This document shows, piece after piece, positions 4,808 through 5,508 of a DNA stretch of 5,508 bases. The stretch spans positions 1 to 5,508 of the forward strand of contig CAJCJE010000591.1 of the NCBI GenBank assembly GCA_903970565.1. Reading direction: 5' to 3'. Source of the stretch: Candidatus Melainabacteria bacterium (GTDB lineage: Bacteria > Actinomycetota > Actinomycetes > Mycobacteriales > Pseudonocardiaceae). The first letter of the stretch is position 1. Every line of letters starts with the position of its first letter. The translations under genes were made by a program, and so were the position numbers. The notes under the pieces were generated by a model, which searched no databases, was not told the origin of the DNA, and worked only from the letters and a program-made list of their open reading frames with translations.

Positions 4808-5508
4808 TGTGCTCCTCCGGCGAGGGGAAGAGGTCCGTTGATGACCAGGTTGGGATGGCCACTGGTGATGGCCGCCATATTGAACAGACTGGTGGAGTTG
4901 TTGTCCAAATAGCCGCCGTGGCCGGATGTGGCATTCAACGACCCGAGCGGGCTGCCCGTGCTCGCATCTGTGGACAGTTGGTGATAGCTGTTGACAATGT
5001 CCGGGCTGCCGTAATAAGGGCTTGGTCCGAGAGTTCCATGCAGGGTGGGCACGATGCCATCATCCTGATCGTGCTCGTCGTAGAGATGTCCGGCCGGTAC
5101 ATCGAGGTGCTGGGGTCCTTGCCCCGGAGAGCCGAACAGGATCGCGTCGTTGACCGGGGTGTTCTGGCTGAGCGCGTATCCGGTTGTGGTGGATCCGTAG
5201 GAGTGGCCGAGGGCGGTCAGGTTCAGCGGCGTGTTGTTCAACTGGTGAACCGCGCCAATACCGTCATAGAACTGGGCCAGGTCTTTGCCGCCTACCTGGG
5301 CAGTCTCCGGACTGGCTACCGACGTACTTGGATCAAACACGCCGGGTATTTGCGGTGCCTGGTAGCCAATCCACGTCACCGTCGCAGTAGTTGGGCCGCC
5401 GGGATCTTTGGCAGAGAGGGTGGAGCTCATCGTCTGGAGGTTTGCCATGTCAGTGTCGTATTGCGCGAGATCGCCATCAACTGTGGTGGTAAAGCCAGGA
5501 GTGAAAAC
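4804..5508 (-). CDS. DUF1023 alpha/beta-hydrolase, C-terminal part (5' end outside window)
   Basis: The frame enters from the right edge without a start; 234 residues are visible, beginning VFTPGFTTTVDG. The family is known from actinobacteria and its substrate is not established. Visible landmarks, counted from the window edge: VFTPGF (1-6), the first strand and oxyanion region; TWIGYQAP (about 45-52), typical of DUF1023; the nucleophile elbow ALGHSYGSTTTG with Ser103; AILFGSPGQG; an acidic DEHDQDDGIVP with the candidate catalytic Asp near 149-150; and SGHGGYLDNNSTSLFNMAAI with candidate His197. All three triad positions are therefore present. An internal ATG at 5448 is not the start, because the conserved VFTPGF lies upstream of it. 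Family members often have a long helical N-terminal region, which would be off the window. The stop overlaps the lipoprotein start; to my knowledge M. tuberculosis Rv2079-lppJ has a similar order. Confidence 0.88.
   Translation of the reverse strand, partial: VFTPGFTTTVDGDLAQYDTDMANLQTMSSTLSAKDPGGPTTATVTWIGYQAPQIPGVFDPSTSVASPETAQVGGKDLAQFYDGIGAVHQLNNTPLNLTALGHSYGSTTTGYALSQNTPVNDAILFGSPGQGPQHLDVPAGHLYDEHDQDDGIVPTLHGTLGPSPYYGSPDIVNSYHQLSTDASTGSPLGSLNATSGHGGYLDNNSTSLFNMAAITSGHPNLVINGPLPLAGGAH

Overview
This window suggests a high-GC actinobacterium, most likely of the Mycobacteriales (Nocardia, Mycobacterium or Rhodococcus-like). The evidence is strong G/C third-position bias, secreted and lipobox proteins, and a C-terminal DUF1023 alpha/beta-hydrolase followed by an LppA-like lipoprotein, an arrangement I associate with mycobacteria and relatives. 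The genus is inference; no rRNA or housekeeping gene is present to settle it.

Layout, left to right. (1) 1-1407, minus strand: the N-terminal 469 residues of a secreted tannase/feruloyl-esterase-family hydrolase. It has a signal peptide, then ten pentapeptide repeats, then the catalytic domain with a GCSTGGR nucleophile motif. The window edge cuts it just after an HGW motif. (2) 1408-1984: a 577-bp non-coding stretch. Its part at about 1683-1900 is dense with short repeats: two iteron-like direct repeats, two perfect DnaA boxes (TTATCCACA), several inverted repeats and an overlapping palindrome pair. (3) 1985-2440, minus: a 151-residue helical protein of unknown function. (4) 2441-2670: a short intergenic stretch. 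(5) 2671-4095: a complete, apparently recent IS256-family insertion sequence. It has an intact transposase on the plus strand, imperfect terminal inverted repeats and a perfect 8-bp target duplication (ACTCAGCA). (6) 4104-4201: the rest of the interrupted intergenic region. (7) 4202-4807, minus: an LppA-like lipoprotein. (8) 4804-5508, minus: the C-terminal part of a DUF1023 alpha/beta-hydrolase, cut by the window edge; its stop codon overlaps the lipoprotein start (TTGA).

How the genes relate. The hydrolase and lipoprotein form a translationally coupled pair, probably acting at or outside the membrane. The 151-residue protein lies downstream on the same strand, and before the IS arrived only about 328 bp separated it from the lipoprotein gene. 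The IS sits in that gap and breaks no gene, but it could separate the 151-residue gene from an upstream promoter. The secreted esterase has its own long leader region and looks like a separate unit. The right-hand block appears less GC-rich than the esterase and transposase, which fits an accessory origin.
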